Shown piece after piece: positions 19,721-28,815 of a stretch of DNA of 64,000 nucleotides. A program made the position numbers and the translations under genes. Source of the DNA: Candidatus Binatia bacterium. Lineage in GTDB: Bacteria; Desulfobacterota; Binatia; HRBIN30. Location of the stretch: NCBI GenBank assembly GCA_026004215.1, contig BPIR01000004.1, forward strand, positions 62,001 to 126,000, written 5' to 3'. Positions within the stretch are counted from its first letter, which is position 1, and every line of letters begins with the position of its first letter. Below the pieces are notes generated by a model. That model did no database searches, was not told the DNA's origin, and worked only from the letters and a program-made list of their open reading frames with translations.

Positions 19721-20455
19721 TCAGCGAGAGCCACCGTCCTTCCGATGCAACGAGGATTGCTCCGTGGAATGCGAGCGCGCCGGTTGCAGCTCCGGCTTCA
19801 CGGTAGATTCGGCTCGTCGCCACAGTCGCCACACCGGTACGCCAATGCAGGAAAAACTCCCGATGCATTGAAACCCGTGGCTCCCGTAGAAGCGCAAGTT
19901 CGATGGACGCGCAGTCTCCAAGTAGGCGGGAACTGGGGCACCCGGCGCGGCCAGTGCATGCTCGAGGAGGCGGCTGCCGAGCCCCCGCCCTTGAATGGCC
20001 GGATCCACACCCAACGTGCGAACGTAAAGAAAGGGCGGGGCTGGCAAATTCCGCGCAATGATGCGTGCAGCTTCGACTCCCCGCTGCGCCGCGGCCCAAC
20101 CAATGTGCCACAAGGTGTACAGCGAGAACCAAGTATCCGGGGCAGCGGAGAGCCGTGCCCCGGGATACGATACCAATACGACTCCGCCAATCTTCCCGGC
20201 GCGGTCGCGTAACACCCATCCGGGTTGCGGCGAGAGACAATGTGCCCGGAGCGACAGGCGAAAGCTCCACCACATTCTCTCCCTCTGGCGTCTTGCAGGA
20301 GGGCCGCAAATGGCACGAACCAAAGGGTCCTCCGCAAAGGCGCGCGCCAGCATGGCCGCTGCCGCCCGTTCATCCGCCCAGGCCAGTTTCTCGATTCGCC
20401 ACTCGCAGTCAGGAGGAACAGCCTTCTCCTGCGGCTCGGAAAGCCCAGCAACCAT
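19721..20455 (-). CDS. GNAT-family N-acetyltransferase
   Basis: A 244-aa protein with a GCN5-type acetyl-CoA fold. The motif A core reads FLYVRTLGVDPAIQGRGLGSRLL (acetyl-CoA loop Q-G-R-G-L-G) at about 145-165, followed by motif B-like PAYLETARPSNLRFYGSHGF. The N-terminal half (AAAMLARAFAEDPLVRAI) is the usual substrate-side helix pair of the DUF-type GNATs that acylate small metabolites. The last about 35 residues look like a non-conserved tail. ATG 20455 is preferred over an upstream TTG; there is no clear ribosome site. The substrate is unknown. Confidence 0.85.
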   Translation of the reverse strand: MVAGLSEPQEKAVPPDCEWRIEKLAWADERAAAAMLARAFAEDPLVRAICGPPARRQRERMWWSFRLSLRAHCLSPQPGWVLRDRAGKIGGVVLVSYPGARLSAAPDTWFSLYTLWHIGWAAAQRGVEAARIIARNLPAPPFLYVRTLGVDPAIQGRGLGSRLLEHALAAPGAPVPAYLETARPSNLRFYGSHGFQCIGSFSCIGVPVWRLWRRAESTVKPELQPARSHSTEQSSLHRKDGGSR

Positions 20456-20676
20456 TAGCGCAACCAAGGCTAACCATGGTCAGCACTCCAATACAAGCGG
20501 TGAGGGACATCGTCATGCCCCTGCCACAGGGCGATCCGCCAGTAGCCAGCCCACAACACGGCGCAGGCCGGTTTAACGCTGGGTGGCAGGGAAGTGACGC
20601 GGCGTTGCACAGGTGACAACGCCGGGACGACCAAGCATTCATCTGGTCGAACAGCTTCCGACTGCGGCGACACGGT

Positions 20677-21948
20677 ATGTTCTCTGCAGCCGCGCTCTCT
20701 AAAATGAGCGTGGCCGGCAGAGCGACGGTTTCGGCGCGTTTGACGCCTCTGCGTTGGATCTTGGTCATTGCGACGGTTTATCTGGTCTGGTTCAGCCAGC
20801 GCCCGGGCGCGACTTCCTGGGTGGTGGCGTCTTACGTCGTCTTCTACCTCGCCTCCGGCTTTGCGGTTCATCTGTACCTGCGCCGGCACGAGGCGGATCG
20901 TCGTTTCCTGATGGGTTTGGTCGTGTTCGACGTTGCGTCTGTTAGCGTCGGGCTGGTGCTTGCCCACCGCGCGCAAGCAGACTTTTACCCCGTGGTTTTC
21001 TTGGCGTTGTTCGTGGCCGCCGTAGCGCTCGACATGGTGGCCGCGGTGGTTGCGGCGACATTGCTCGGACTGGTTCACCTGGCGGCCAGTGCGGCCACAC
21101 TCCCGGGCCCGATCTGGGAGCATTCGGAAGAATTGCTGCGGCTGCCGTTTCTGCTCGCTGCTGCTGCTTTTTTCGGGTACCTATGCCAGCTCCAGCGCCG
21201 CCGGGCCCGCCGGCGTGCGTTACTCCAGCGCCGTCGCGATCGGTTGCGAGCACTGGCAACGGCTGCCCACGATATCCGCAGCCCGTTGGCGAACGTGGTG
21301 AGCTTGACCGAAATGTTGCTGGCTGGGGATGCTGGGGAACTGAATGAGGACCAGCGTGACTTGCTGGAACGGGCGCACGCAGACATGTGGCGCGTGATGC
21401 GACGAGCGACGAACTTGATGGATGCCGCTCGTCTCGACTCCGAGGCCTTGCCGTTGGAGTTCGAGCGAGCGGACCTAGCGGAGATTGCGGCGGAGGTCGT
21501 CCAGGCTTTACGAACGGCAGCGCGCATTCGCAAATTGCACCTCGTTTTCGAGAACCGAGCTCATTCCACCGAGGTTCTCGCGGACCGTGCTCAGATGGAA
21601 CGAGCGTTGAGTAACTTGCTGGACAATGCCATCAAGTACTCTCCAGCCCATGCAACCGTACGGTTGGTCCTCGAAAATCGCACCCCGGGATGGGTCGTAG
21701 CCGAAGTGACGGATCAGGGTCCCGGAGTCCCAGAACCGCAGCAACAACTGCTGTTCCGTCCCTACGCTCGCATGCATGCGGGGCCGCCCCTTGCCGGTAG
21801 CGGCTTGGGCCTGTTCATTGTGCGGCGCATTGTCGAGGGACATCGGGGCAGCGTGAGTTTGGAGAATTCGCCTCTCGGGGGCGCAGTCGCACGAGTGTCC
21901 TTGCCGTTGGCCTCTTCCGAAAGGCCGGCACCAGAATCCAGCCGTTAA
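20677..21948 (+). CDS. Orphan membrane sensor histidine kinase
   Basis: A 423-aa kinase. Residues about 25-170 carry five to six hydrophobic segments and almost no extracytoplasmic domain, so the sensor part is membrane-embedded. A basic linker (LQRRRARRRALLQRRR) leads to the HisKA box with His198 in AHDIRSPLANV. The HATPase_c part has the N box at Asn317 (LSNLLDNAIKYSP), G1 VTDQGPGVP and G2 GSGLGLFIV. All residues for autophosphorylation are present. No response regulator gene is adjacent, so the partner must lie elsewhere. Start ATG 20677 is uncertain; ATG 20704 is the alternative. Confidence 0.9.
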   Translation: MFSAAALSKMSVAGRATVSARLTPLRWILVIATVYLVWFSQRPGATSWVVASYVVFYLASGFAVHLYLRRHEADRRFLMGLVVFDVASVSVGLVLAHRAQADFYPVVFLALFVAAVALDMVAAVVAATLLGLVHLAASAATLPGPIWEHSEELLRLPFLLAAAAFFGYLCQLQRRRARRRALLQRRRDRLRALATAAHDIRSPLANVVSLTEMLLAGDAGELNEDQRDLLERAHADMWRVMRRATNLMDAARLDSEALPLEFERADLAEIAAEVVQALRTAARIRKLHLVFENRAHSTEVLADRAQMERALSNLLDNAIKYSPAHATVRLVLENRTPGWVVAEVTDQGPGVPEPQQQLLFRPYARMHAGPPLAGSGLGLFIVRRIVEGHRGSVSLENSPLGGAVARVSLPLASSERPAPESSR

Positions 21949-22000
21949 GGTGCCCGGATAAGAGACTCTCTACTGAGTTCCCGGCGCGGCCGCGGCAGAA

Positions 22001-23143
22001 CTAAGCGACGGTGCAGCCGCTTTCCGCCCGGACTGCGTCGAGGAACCGCTCGATATCTTCGATGCTGTTGTAAAAGTGCGGGGCCACACGGATGCCGTGG
22101 TTGCGCACGCGTACGATGAACCCGCGCCCGTTCAATCGCTCCGAGAGGGGTTCCGGGGGGCTACCCGTCCGAAACACGACGATGCCTGAGCGATGTTTTT
22201 CCTCGAGAGGGCTAAAGATCTCGGCGCCCAATGACTGCAAGCCGGCGATGAGCGTGTCCGTGATTCGTCGAATCTGGTCCCACACCGCCGCCGGGCCAAC
22301 TTCCAAGAGCAGTTCGACGGCTGCGCCCAGTGCGTGGATGCCAAGGTGCGGCGGGCTCCCGGGTTCGAACTTGAGAGCATCGTGGCGGGGCTCGAAGTGA
22401 TACGGAAGGAAAGTGTTTTCGTCGTAAACGCTCTTCCAACCATGCAGCACGGACTGAATTTGTTCCACGATCCGCTGCGACACGTAGAGGAAGCCGCACC
22501 CTTCGGGCGCGAGGAGCCATTTGTGGCCACCGACGGCGAGGCAATCGATTCCGCATGCCTCCACGTTCAATGGCACCGCTCCCACTCCTTGGATGCCATC
22601 CACGCAAAACAGCCAGCCGCGCTCGCGACACAGGGCCGCCAAACTTTCCAGCTCGTTGCGGGCCCCGGTAAGCCAGTCCACGAAACTCACGCTCACCAGC
22701 CGGGTACGCCCATCTGCGGCGGCCAAAATATCCTCTGCATGCACGAGCCCAGAGCGGCGCGGCACAAGACGCGTTTCCACCCCGAACCGTTGTAAGGCCA
22801 ACCAAGGGTAGACGTTCGACGGGTACTCTTGATCCACGGCAATGACATTGTCGCCCGCTTTCCAGGGTAAACCGGCGGCGACCAGCGAAAGGCCCTCGGA
22901 GGTGTTTTTGACGAACGCAATTTCTTTCGGGTCGGCGCCAATGAGACGGGCACAGAGCGAGCGGACCCGTTCGCTTTCCCGCTCCCACCACTCGGTACTA
23001 GCCGCATCTCCGTGCAAAGCGCGCGAGAGGAACCGTTCAACGGCATCGCGCACGCGCAAGGAAATGGGAGACACGCCCGCATGATTGAGGTGAACGAGAT
23101 GCTGCGTTACCGGAAACAGTGCGCGCCAGCGTGTTACGTCCAT
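22001..23143 (-). CDS. Class V aminotransferase (cysteine desulfurase/isopenicillin epimerase-like)
   Basis: A 380-aa fold-type I PLP enzyme. N-terminal HLVHLNHAGVSPI is typical of the class V subgroup near isopenicillin N epimerase and kynureninase-like desulfurases. PLP ligands: FVKNTSEGLSLVAAGL, Asp182 in CVDGIQGVGAV, and the Schiff-base Lys208 in AVGGHKWLLAPEG. C-terminal GFIVRVRNHGIRVAPHFYNS closes the active site. There is no catalytic Cys loop of IscS/NifS, so desulfurase activity is not implied. The ATG at 23143 overlaps the divergent start at 23142, so one of the two starts may be wrong. The substrate is unknown. Confidence 0.9.
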   Translation of the reverse strand: MDVTRWRALFPVTQHLVHLNHAGVSPISLRVRDAVERFLSRALHGDAASTEWWERESERVRSLCARLIGADPKEIAFVKNTSEGLSLVAAGLPWKAGDNVIAVDQEYPSNVYPWLALQRFGVETRLVPRRSGLVHAEDILAAADGRTRLVSVSFVDWLTGARNELESLAALCRERGWLFCVDGIQGVGAVPLNVEACGIDCLAVGGHKWLLAPEGCGFLYVSQRIVEQIQSVLHGWKSVYDENTFLPYHFEPRHDALKFEPGSPPHLGIHALGAAVELLLEVGPAAVWDQIRRITDTLIAGLQSLGAEIFSPLEEKHRSGIVVFRTGSPPEPLSERLNGRGFIVRVRNHGIRVAPHFYNSIEDIERFLDAVRAESGCTVA

Positions 23144-24200
23144 GGACCGTTCGGTAAAGAAGAATCCCTGCGAAGCCAAGCCGAAGGCAACGGAACCTCG
23201 CACGAACCCTACCGCGGACTTCGTGTTCTTTTCTGTGGGTCCGGAAAACGAAGGAACCCGGTTGGATGTGTTCGTTGCCGACAAGGTGCCAGCTTTGTCG
23301 CGGCGTGCTGTGCGCGAGGCCATTGCGGAGGGCAAGATTCGCTTGAACGGCCGAAGAGCTCGTAAAGGGCTACGCGTGCGCCAAGGCGAGGTCGTGGCGG
23401 TGGCGCGGGAACTCGCACAAGCTCAAGAGCTGGGCCCCAATCCAGCACTGCCGGTACGAGTCCTGTTCGAGGACGAGTTCATCGTGGCGGTCGACAAGCC
23501 GGCAGGAATACCGAGCCACGCGCTACGACCCTTCGAAACGGAAACGGTGGCGAACTTCCTGATTGCGCGGTACCCGGAAATGCGCAGCCTGTCGCGTGCG
23601 GGGCTGGAAGCTGGCTTGGTGCATCGTCTCGACACGGATACGTCCGGGGTGTTGCTCGCGGCGCGGACGGCGCACGTGCGAGAACAACTTCGCCAGCAAT
23701 TTCGCACCGGCCAGGTGTGCAAAGAGTATTTGGCCTTGGTGCTCGGAGCTGTGGCGGAGCCAGGAGCAATCAGCGAACCGCTGGAACACGACCCTGCGCG
23801 GCCTGGTCGGATGCGTGTTGCCCGGGGCGGAAACGGCCGGGAGGCGATGACGCACTACTGGCCGTTGGAGCGCTACACGGAATACACGCTGTTGCGCGTG
23901 ACCATTTATACCGGCGTGTTACACCAAATCCGCGTGCATTTGGCGTGGGCCGGACACCCGATCGCGGGAGACGCGGACTATGGTGGGACGGAGATTCCCC
24001 TCGCGCTGAAGAGGCAATTTCTGCACGCCAAGCGGATCAGCCTGCACCATCCGGTCAGTGGCGCACCATTCAGTGTCGAGTCGCCACTACCCGACGAGCT
24101 CGCTGGGGTTTTGCAGGAGCTTCGCGGTTACGAGCGCCAGTTGTACCGTGCGATGCACCCCCGGCCCAGCCGGCGAAAGCAACGCAACTCGATCCGCTAA
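23142..24200 (+). CDS. RluA-family rRNA/tRNA pseudouridine synthase
   Basis: A 352-aa RluA-type enzyme that isomerises uridine in structured RNA. An S4 RNA-binding domain (TRLDVFVADKVPALSRRAVREAI) spans about 35-95, followed by the catalytic domain with Asp164 in VHRLDTDTSGVLL and the C-terminal TGVLHQIRVHLAWAGHPIAGDADYGG. Architecture and length match RluC/RluD. ATG 23142 is possible, but GTG 23223 (just before FFSVGPENEGTRLDVF) would remove a non-conserved leader and the overlap with the divergent aminotransferase start. Neither has a good ribosome site. Confidence 0.9.
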   Translation: MDRSVKKNPCEAKPKATEPRTNPTADFVFFSVGPENEGTRLDVFVADKVPALSRRAVREAIAEGKIRLNGRRARKGLRVRQGEVVAVARELAQAQELGPNPALPVRVLFEDEFIVAVDKPAGIPSHALRPFETETVANFLIARYPEMRSLSRAGLEAGLVHRLDTDTSGVLLAARTAHVREQLRQQFRTGQVCKEYLALVLGAVAEPGAISEPLEHDPARPGRMRVARGGNGREAMTHYWPLERYTEYTLLRVTIYTGVLHQIRVHLAWAGHPIAGDADYGGTEIPLALKRQFLHAKRISLHHPVSGAPFSVESPLPDELAGVLQELRGYERQLYRAMHPRPSRRKQRNSIR

Positions 24201-24209
24201 GCCCCCTGG

Positions 24210-24578
24210 CTACGCGGCAACCTGTTTTCCCTTGCTCTTGGTCTTGGCGCATGCAGCGCAGAGATTGCGCTGATTGTTCGGGTCTTCGACCAAACCCTCA
24301 TCGAGGTTGTGGCAGATCTTTTTGCACTCGAAGCAAATGAAGTAGATGCCCTCGATGGTTTTATTGATGCGCTCGCGGTTCAAAATCCGCCCTTTGAGCT
24401 TTTCGATGCGGATGCCCAAAAGCTCTTCGTACTGGCGCTTGATCTTGCGCCGACCCGCTTCGTCTTTCGGTAGTCCCTCGTCCTCGCTCTCGCCCGACAC
24501 TTCCGCATCGAGGAGCCGCAGGTTCTTTTTCGTGCTCTTGCCTTTGGTCGTTTTGGTTTTTTTCGAGCTGCGAGCCAT
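24210..24578 (-). CDS. Small zinc-ribbon protein with lysine-rich N-terminus
   Basis: A 122-aa protein. ATG 24578 has CGGAGGC upstream. The N-terminus is highly basic (MARSSKKTKTTKGKSTKK), the middle is a predicted helix (RRKIKRQYEELLGIRIEKLKGR), and the C-terminus carries two CxxC pairs (ICFECKKIC and LCAACAK) that should bind one zinc. It could contact RNA or DNA. A 55-aa zinc-ribbon gene lies 25 bases upstream on the same strand. I recognise no family. Confidence 0.7.
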   Translation of the reverse strand: MARSSKKTKTTKGKSTKKNLRLLDAEVSGESEDEGLPKDEAGRRKIKRQYEELLGIRIEKLKGRILNRERINKTIEGIYFICFECKKICHNLDEGLVEDPNNQRNLCAACAKTKSKGKQVAA

Positions 24579-24603
24579 GACGCCTCCGTTTCTTTGAGCA
24601 AAC

Positions 24604-24771
24604 TCAGCGCGTGCGTCGGGTGTATCCGCAGTTTTTGTCACAAACCCAGAAAAAGCCGTGCGGCCCGAACCCAGTAAACTTCACCACCCGAAGTTCTGCG
24701 CCGCAATTCGGGCAGGAGCGTTTTTCCTGCACGCCTCCTTTTTCGGCTGTCTTTGCTTTTTTCTCCGCCAT
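24604..24771 (-). CDS. 55-residue zinc-ribbon protein
   Basis: ATG 24771 follows AGGGAGG with correct spacing and gives MAEKKAKTAEKGG..., with a CPNCGAELR knuckle and a second pair in VCDKNCGYTRRTR. The middle VKFTGFGPHGFFW is characteristic of small topoisomerase-type or DUF zinc ribbons, where a C4 zinc finger is followed by a basic end. The frame ends with TGA at 24604. It is probably co-transcribed with the next zinc-ribbon gene. The function is unknown; nucleic-acid binding is a reasonable guess from the basic C-terminus. Confidence 0.75.
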   Translation of the reverse strand: MAEKKAKTAEKGGVQEKRSCPNCGAELRVVKFTGFGPHGFFWVCDKNCGYTRRTR

Positions 24772-25009
24772 GAGTTGACCTCCCTGGTTTGGGTGAATCG
24801 GTGAGCGAGCTCAGCCAGTGACGAGGCGGGTCGTCAGCGATTTTCTCTCCAGAGCTGTACGCCCAGCACGCCGACACGCTCGCACGCGTTAGCCAAGGGG
24901 CTCGGTTGTGTCAACGAGGTCTGAAGGAAATGCATGCGACGACTTCTTGTTCTCGTTCCGCTCGCCGATGGTTCCAGCTTGGCGTCGAGTTCGTGCCGTC
25001 CGAAATCGG

Positions 25010-27415
25010 CTAAAGAGGTGGCCGGCAGGATAGGGTGAGGGAATCCACATCGAGAGCACCGTTCGTCGCCGCCGCCAGAATCCGCATGCGCCGGCTGGCG
25101 CTCTTGGCGCCGCGTGCCGTCGTTCTCAAAGGTACCGCCAGTGTAATCTCTGCACTGCAGTGGTTGAGGGTAAACACTGCGCGGCCAACCTCGGCCAACA
25201 CGCCACTGCGGTAAACGGTCAAGCCGAACCCTCCCGACCCAAACAACGTGGCGAGAAGGCTGGCGTTGGCCACATCGACCGGATCCGTGCTGGAGCTTGG
25301 GGGCTTGCGGATATCCACGATGGAGATTCCGGAAGCGAAACAAGTCGGTGAACGGGGATCCCGATTGTTTACGCACAGACGAAGCGGAATCGTACAGACG
25401 CCGTTCGACTCGCCATCACGGTCGCAAGAAGGGTCCCCATCCGTGCAGGCGACGCGGTTGCGCGGCACTCCGAGGCGGTTTCGCAAAGCGGGTTCTGGCA
25501 ACACGAACTCGAGAATGCAGTCCTTGCTCGCGGCGCCTCCACCCAATGCGCACGGGCTTTCGGGGGCAGTCTGGCTGCAAAACGCGGGGACGGACGTCGC
25601 ACTTGCGGTGGGAGACGACGTAACAGTTGGCGATAGGGTGGGCGTGGGTGTCGGTGTCGTCGTACGGGTGAGTGTCGGAGTGCGGCTGGGCGTAGGCGAG
25701 AGGGTGGGGCTGAAAGTAGGAGAAAACGCGGGGGTTCGGGTACTGGTTGCCGTGGAGGTGTGACTGGCAGTGAGGCTCGGCGTCGGGGTGGGCGTTGTTG
25801 TTGCTGAAGCCGCGGGAGAAAACGTCATCGTCGCGGTCGGAGTGTGGCTCGTCGAGGCAGTCCATGTCGCAGACGGTGTCCGCGTTGCCGTCTGGGACGG
25901 GGTCGCGCTGGCTGAAGTTGTCGGGGTGGAAGAGGAGGTCCAAGTGGCCGTGAACGTCGGCGAGTTTGTCGGGGAAATCGTGGGTGAATTTGTGGGCGTC
26001 GCGCTCGGTGGTGCGGTGTAAGAGGGTGTGGGGGTTGGTGAGGGCGGTGGTGTGACCGTGGCTGTCGGAGTGGATGTCCGAGTGGCCGTGGGATCTTGCT
26101 TCACGATGACCAATGTATCGAAGACGACGTTGTTGCGATCCACGGCTTCGAGGGTGAGCGTGGTGTTGTTCGTAATCCGAACCGCAGTGTGCTGGTAGCG
26201 CGCAAAGCTGCAGTAACCGGATGGTCCCCCCGGGCAATTTTGCGCGAGCCACGGGCAATACGTTTTACTGCCAAACAGGGGCTGGCGGTACGGCCCGTTG
26301 GCATCCACGTTCGCAGGCGAGTCGAGCGTTGCGCCGCCACCACCGGTCATCACGTAAATCGTGCCCTTGCCGTCCTGGCCGGCACTGCCATTGGGCAAAA
26401 ACTCGTCCCAGTATTTGCTGCGTTCGTAAATGTGGTCGTGGCCCGTGAAAACGATGTCCACTCCGTAGGTTTCGAACAGGGGCCCCCACTGGCTGCGTAC
26501 ATTGAGGTCGCTCCCCAGCGAAGCGATTCCGTTCGCGCACGAGTACGGCGTGTGGTGCAGAAGCACAAATTTCCACTTGCGGGTGGTGGCGGCGAGTTGC
26601 ATCTCGATCCAAGCGCGCTGAGTCGTGGTGAGTGCCGGCGAATTCGAATCGAGCCCGAGAAAGAGCGCATCGCCGGCCTCCAAAGCCCAGTAGCGTTCCT
26701 CTTGGCCCGGTGGTGCGTTGCGCGGGAGCGCAAGCATGCGAATTTCGGCCGACGAAGCCCAGTTGCTGGCGCCCGCGCTGTTGAGGTCGTGGTTGCCCAG
26801 CACTGGAAAGAACAGAGCCCGGCGGAACAACACGGAGTATGCTGGCAAGGCGTTGGTATCCCAATCGGATTGCGTTCCGTTTTGGTAGGCGTTGTCTCCG
26901 ACGGTCAGGACCAGCGGAGGGTCGGCGGCATTTTGGTTGTTGGCGACGTCGTAGTAGGCGGACGCGCCCGAGCCCCAGTCGCCAATAACGGTGAAGAACA
27001 AATCGCCGGGGTCGCCGGTGGCGCGTAACGTGGTGAAGTACGTGTCCAGCGATACCGGCTGCAGCACAATACCGTTCGTGGAAAGTTGGTAGTAGTAGCG
27101 CGTCCCCGGTTGGAGCCCGCTCAAGCGCACACTATGGCACGTCCCTGCGCCGCCGACTTCACAAGTGGATGCGGCAGGTACGGTAACGCTTTGGCCTAGG
27201 GCTGTGGTCGTTCCATATTCCACGACACTGTCGCCGGCTACATCGGTCCACCAGAGAATCGTCATCGTGGTCGGATCGTTGTCCGGATTCTGCAAAAGCG
27301 GGCCGCGGGTGAGCACCAGGGCGGAAGAGCGGACGCTAACGCAGACAATGATGAGCGCCGCAATGGCCCACGGGAATCCCACACTCCGAACCTCTGCCGC
27401 CCTCCCTGCGTGCAT
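25010..27415 (-). CDS. Exported purple-acid-phosphatase-like metallophosphatase with Thr/Pro linker
   Basis: An 801-aa secreted protein. After a signal segment (WAIAALIIVCVSV) comes an FN3-like purple acid phosphatase N-domain (GPLLQNPDNDPTTMTILWWTD, about 35-130). The dimetal phosphatase domain (about 135-420) has VIGDWGSG, TVGDNAYQNG, VLGNHDLNS, LLHHTPYS and FTGHDHIYERS; all metal ligands are present. A roughly 170-residue Thr/Pro/Ser linker of TPT repeats follows, then a C-terminal beta domain with several cysteines that resembles the surface-attachment modules of this lineage. Probable role: release of phosphate from organic phosphates outside the cell. The start at 27415 lacks a clear ribosome site. 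Confidence 0.85.
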   Translation of the reverse strand: MHAGRAAEVRSVGFPWAIAALIIVCVSVRSSALVLTRGPLLQNPDNDPTTMTILWWTDVAGDSVVEYGTTTALGQSVTVPAASTCEVGGAGTCHSVRLSGLQPGTRYYYQLSTNGIVLQPVSLDTYFTTLRATGDPGDLFFTVIGDWGSGASAYYDVANNQNAADPPLVLTVGDNAYQNGTQSDWDTNALPAYSVLFRRALFFPVLGNHDLNSAGASNWASSAEIRMLALPRNAPPGQEERYWALEAGDALFLGLDSNSPALTTTQRAWIEMQLAATTRKWKFVLLHHTPYSCANGIASLGSDLNVRSQWGPLFETYGVDIVFTGHDHIYERSKYWDEFLPNGSAGQDGKGTIYVMTGGGGATLDSPANVDANGPYRQPLFGSKTYCPWLAQNCPGGPSGYCSFARYQHTAVRITNNTTLTLEAVDRNNVVFDTLVIVKQDPTATRTSTPTATVTPPPSPTPTPSYTAPPSATPTNSPTISPTNSPTFTATWTSSSTPTTSASATPSQTATRTPSATWTASTSHTPTATMTFSPAASATTTPTPTPSLTASHTSTATSTRTPAFSPTFSPTLSPTPSRTPTLTRTTTPTPTPTLSPTVTSSPTASATSVPAFCSQTAPESPCALGGGAASKDCILEFVLPEPALRNRLGVPRNRVACTDGDPSCDRDGESNGVCTIPLRLCVNNRDPRSPTCFASGISIVDIRKPPSSSTDPVDVANASLLATLFGSGGFGLTVYRSGVLAEVGRAVFTLNHCSAEITLAVPLRTTARGAKSASRRMRILAAATNGALDVDSLTLSCRPPL

Positions 27416-27527
27416 TGGTGCTGCGTACGCGAAGAGCGGCGCTTATGTCAAGAGAATACCTGGTACTGCGCGACTCCGGGGGCGCTATGAATGTGGTCGC
27501 CGGAGGGGCCGAGTGTTGCGGGGGCCC

Positions 27528-27556
27528 TTGCGACGCTGTGGGCACTTTTGTACTCA
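27528..27556 (+). promoter_or_regulatory. Possible sigma-70-like promoter of tRNA-Phe
   Basis: TTGCGA and TACTCA separated by 17 bases lie 27 bases before the tRNA. The -10 element is poor, so this is only a plausible match. Confidence 0.25.
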
Positions 27557-27582
27557 AGGGCGCGTTGCCGTCGGCATTCCCC

Positions 27583-27655
<73 letters not shown>

Positions 27656-27707
27656 CTGGGTGCCGCCCGCGGTGGGGATCGCCGCAGAAAAAGCCGCGGC
27701 GCTCGGC

Positions 27708-28697
27708 CTAAGCCGGAATCTCTTCTACCGGTACGCTTCGTTGTGCCTCAGCCGCGCGGTAACAGGCCTCCACGATGGCCACGGCGCGGAGACCCTCCTC
27801 CAGGGGAATGGGCACCGGTGATCCGGACTGCACCGCCGTGATAAATGCGCGCAGCACCTCCCTGACCGTCGGCACTGGAGGGGGAACATCCAGTGGCTCC
27901 GCCACCGTGCCTCGCACAAGTGTGGCGTACTGGAGCACGTGATCGCCGATCAACTGCCCTCGCTCTCCGGCAATTTCGATCGCCCCCGAACGGCTTAACG
28001 TAGCGCGTGAGCCCGCCACCGTCGCCAGCGTCCGATCGTCGCGAAAGCGGAGAACGGCGGCAAAGTTATCCTCCGTTTGCCGCACGTTCACTTGGCTCCG
28101 TTCGCAACTCACCCGCGCGACTTCCTTGCCGGTCAGAAAGCGAGCGAGGTCGAAACAATGTACGCCGGTGTGGAGAAGCATCCCTCCGCCCGCGATCGCA
28201 GGGTCATCGATCCATCCTGGGCGTGACGGCTCGAAGCGCTGGCCGAGCCGCAAGCTGTGAATGGTTCCGATTTCAGGAAGCACGTCGAGGAGGCGCTGTA
28301 CGACCCCGTTGTAACGGAGAGTTTGCGCAACCATCACCGGAATGCCGGCGGCACGGGCGCAAGCAAGCATGGCCAGGCCGTCGGCCAAGTTCGGAGCCGC
28401 CGGCTTTTCCAGCAAGAGCGGCTTTTTTGCAGCGGCACTGGCAGCGACAATATCTCGATGAAGCGTTGGCGGGACCACGGCGACAACCGCCTCTACATCG
28501 TCCGCGGCAACGAGTTCACGAAAGTCGGTGTACGCTCGGCAGCGATATTCCGCTGCTTGCCGTTCGGCTTGTGCAGCATCACGCCGCGCGATGGCAACAA
28601 GCGTGCCCCCGAGCGGATCGTTGGTGAGATGGTGCGCGTAACGAGAACCGTGGCGGCCAGTTCCGATAAGACCAATGCGAAGATGCGACACAACCAT
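27708..28697 (-). CDS. Gfo/Idh/MocA-family NAD(P)-dependent oxidoreductase
   Basis: A 329-aa oxidoreductase. The Rossmann start is RIGLIGTGRHGSRYAHHL (GxGxxG). The family marker EKPAAPNLADG is at about 96-106, with the catalytic-lysine position K in EKP. GGGMLLHTGVHCFDLARFL follows in the C-terminal alpha/beta domain and supplies the typical D/H pair of sugar or inositol dehydrogenases. It is not clustered with sugar genes: it lies between tRNA-Phe and endonuclease III, divergent from the latter. The substrate is unknown, probably a sugar or cyclitol. Confidence 0.9.
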   Translation of the reverse strand: MVVSHLRIGLIGTGRHGSRYAHHLTNDPLGGTLVAIARRDAAQAERQAAEYRCRAYTDFRELVAADDVEAVVAVVPPTLHRDIVAASAAAKKPLLLEKPAAPNLADGLAMLACARAAGIPVMVAQTLRYNGVVQRLLDVLPEIGTIHSLRLGQRFEPSRPGWIDDPAIAGGGMLLHTGVHCFDLARFLTGKEVARVSCERSQVNVRQTEDNFAAVLRFRDDRTLATVAGSRATLSRSGAIEIAGERGQLIGDHVLQYATLVRGTVAEPLDVPPPVPTVREVLRAFITAVQSGSPVPIPLEEGLRAVAIVEACYRAAEAQRSVPVEEIPA

Positions 28698-28815
28698 AGC
28701 TTACTGGCCTTCGCGCTTACCGACAACACCGAGACAACTTGCCAGCAGCGGGGTTGCGCTGGTGGGCACAAGAGCGACTTTTGCGGCCACACGCGGCACG
28801 CTAGCAGGCCAAGCG

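Noticed and set aside
22334..22795. Plus-strand frame opposite the class V aminotransferase
   Set aside because: Antisense shadow; the PLP-binding lysine and aspartate motifs are on the minus strand.
26096..27028. Long plus-strand open frame opposite the exported phosphatase
   Set aside because: It is a reverse-strand shadow in GC-rich coding DNA; the minus strand carries the full phosphatase motifs.
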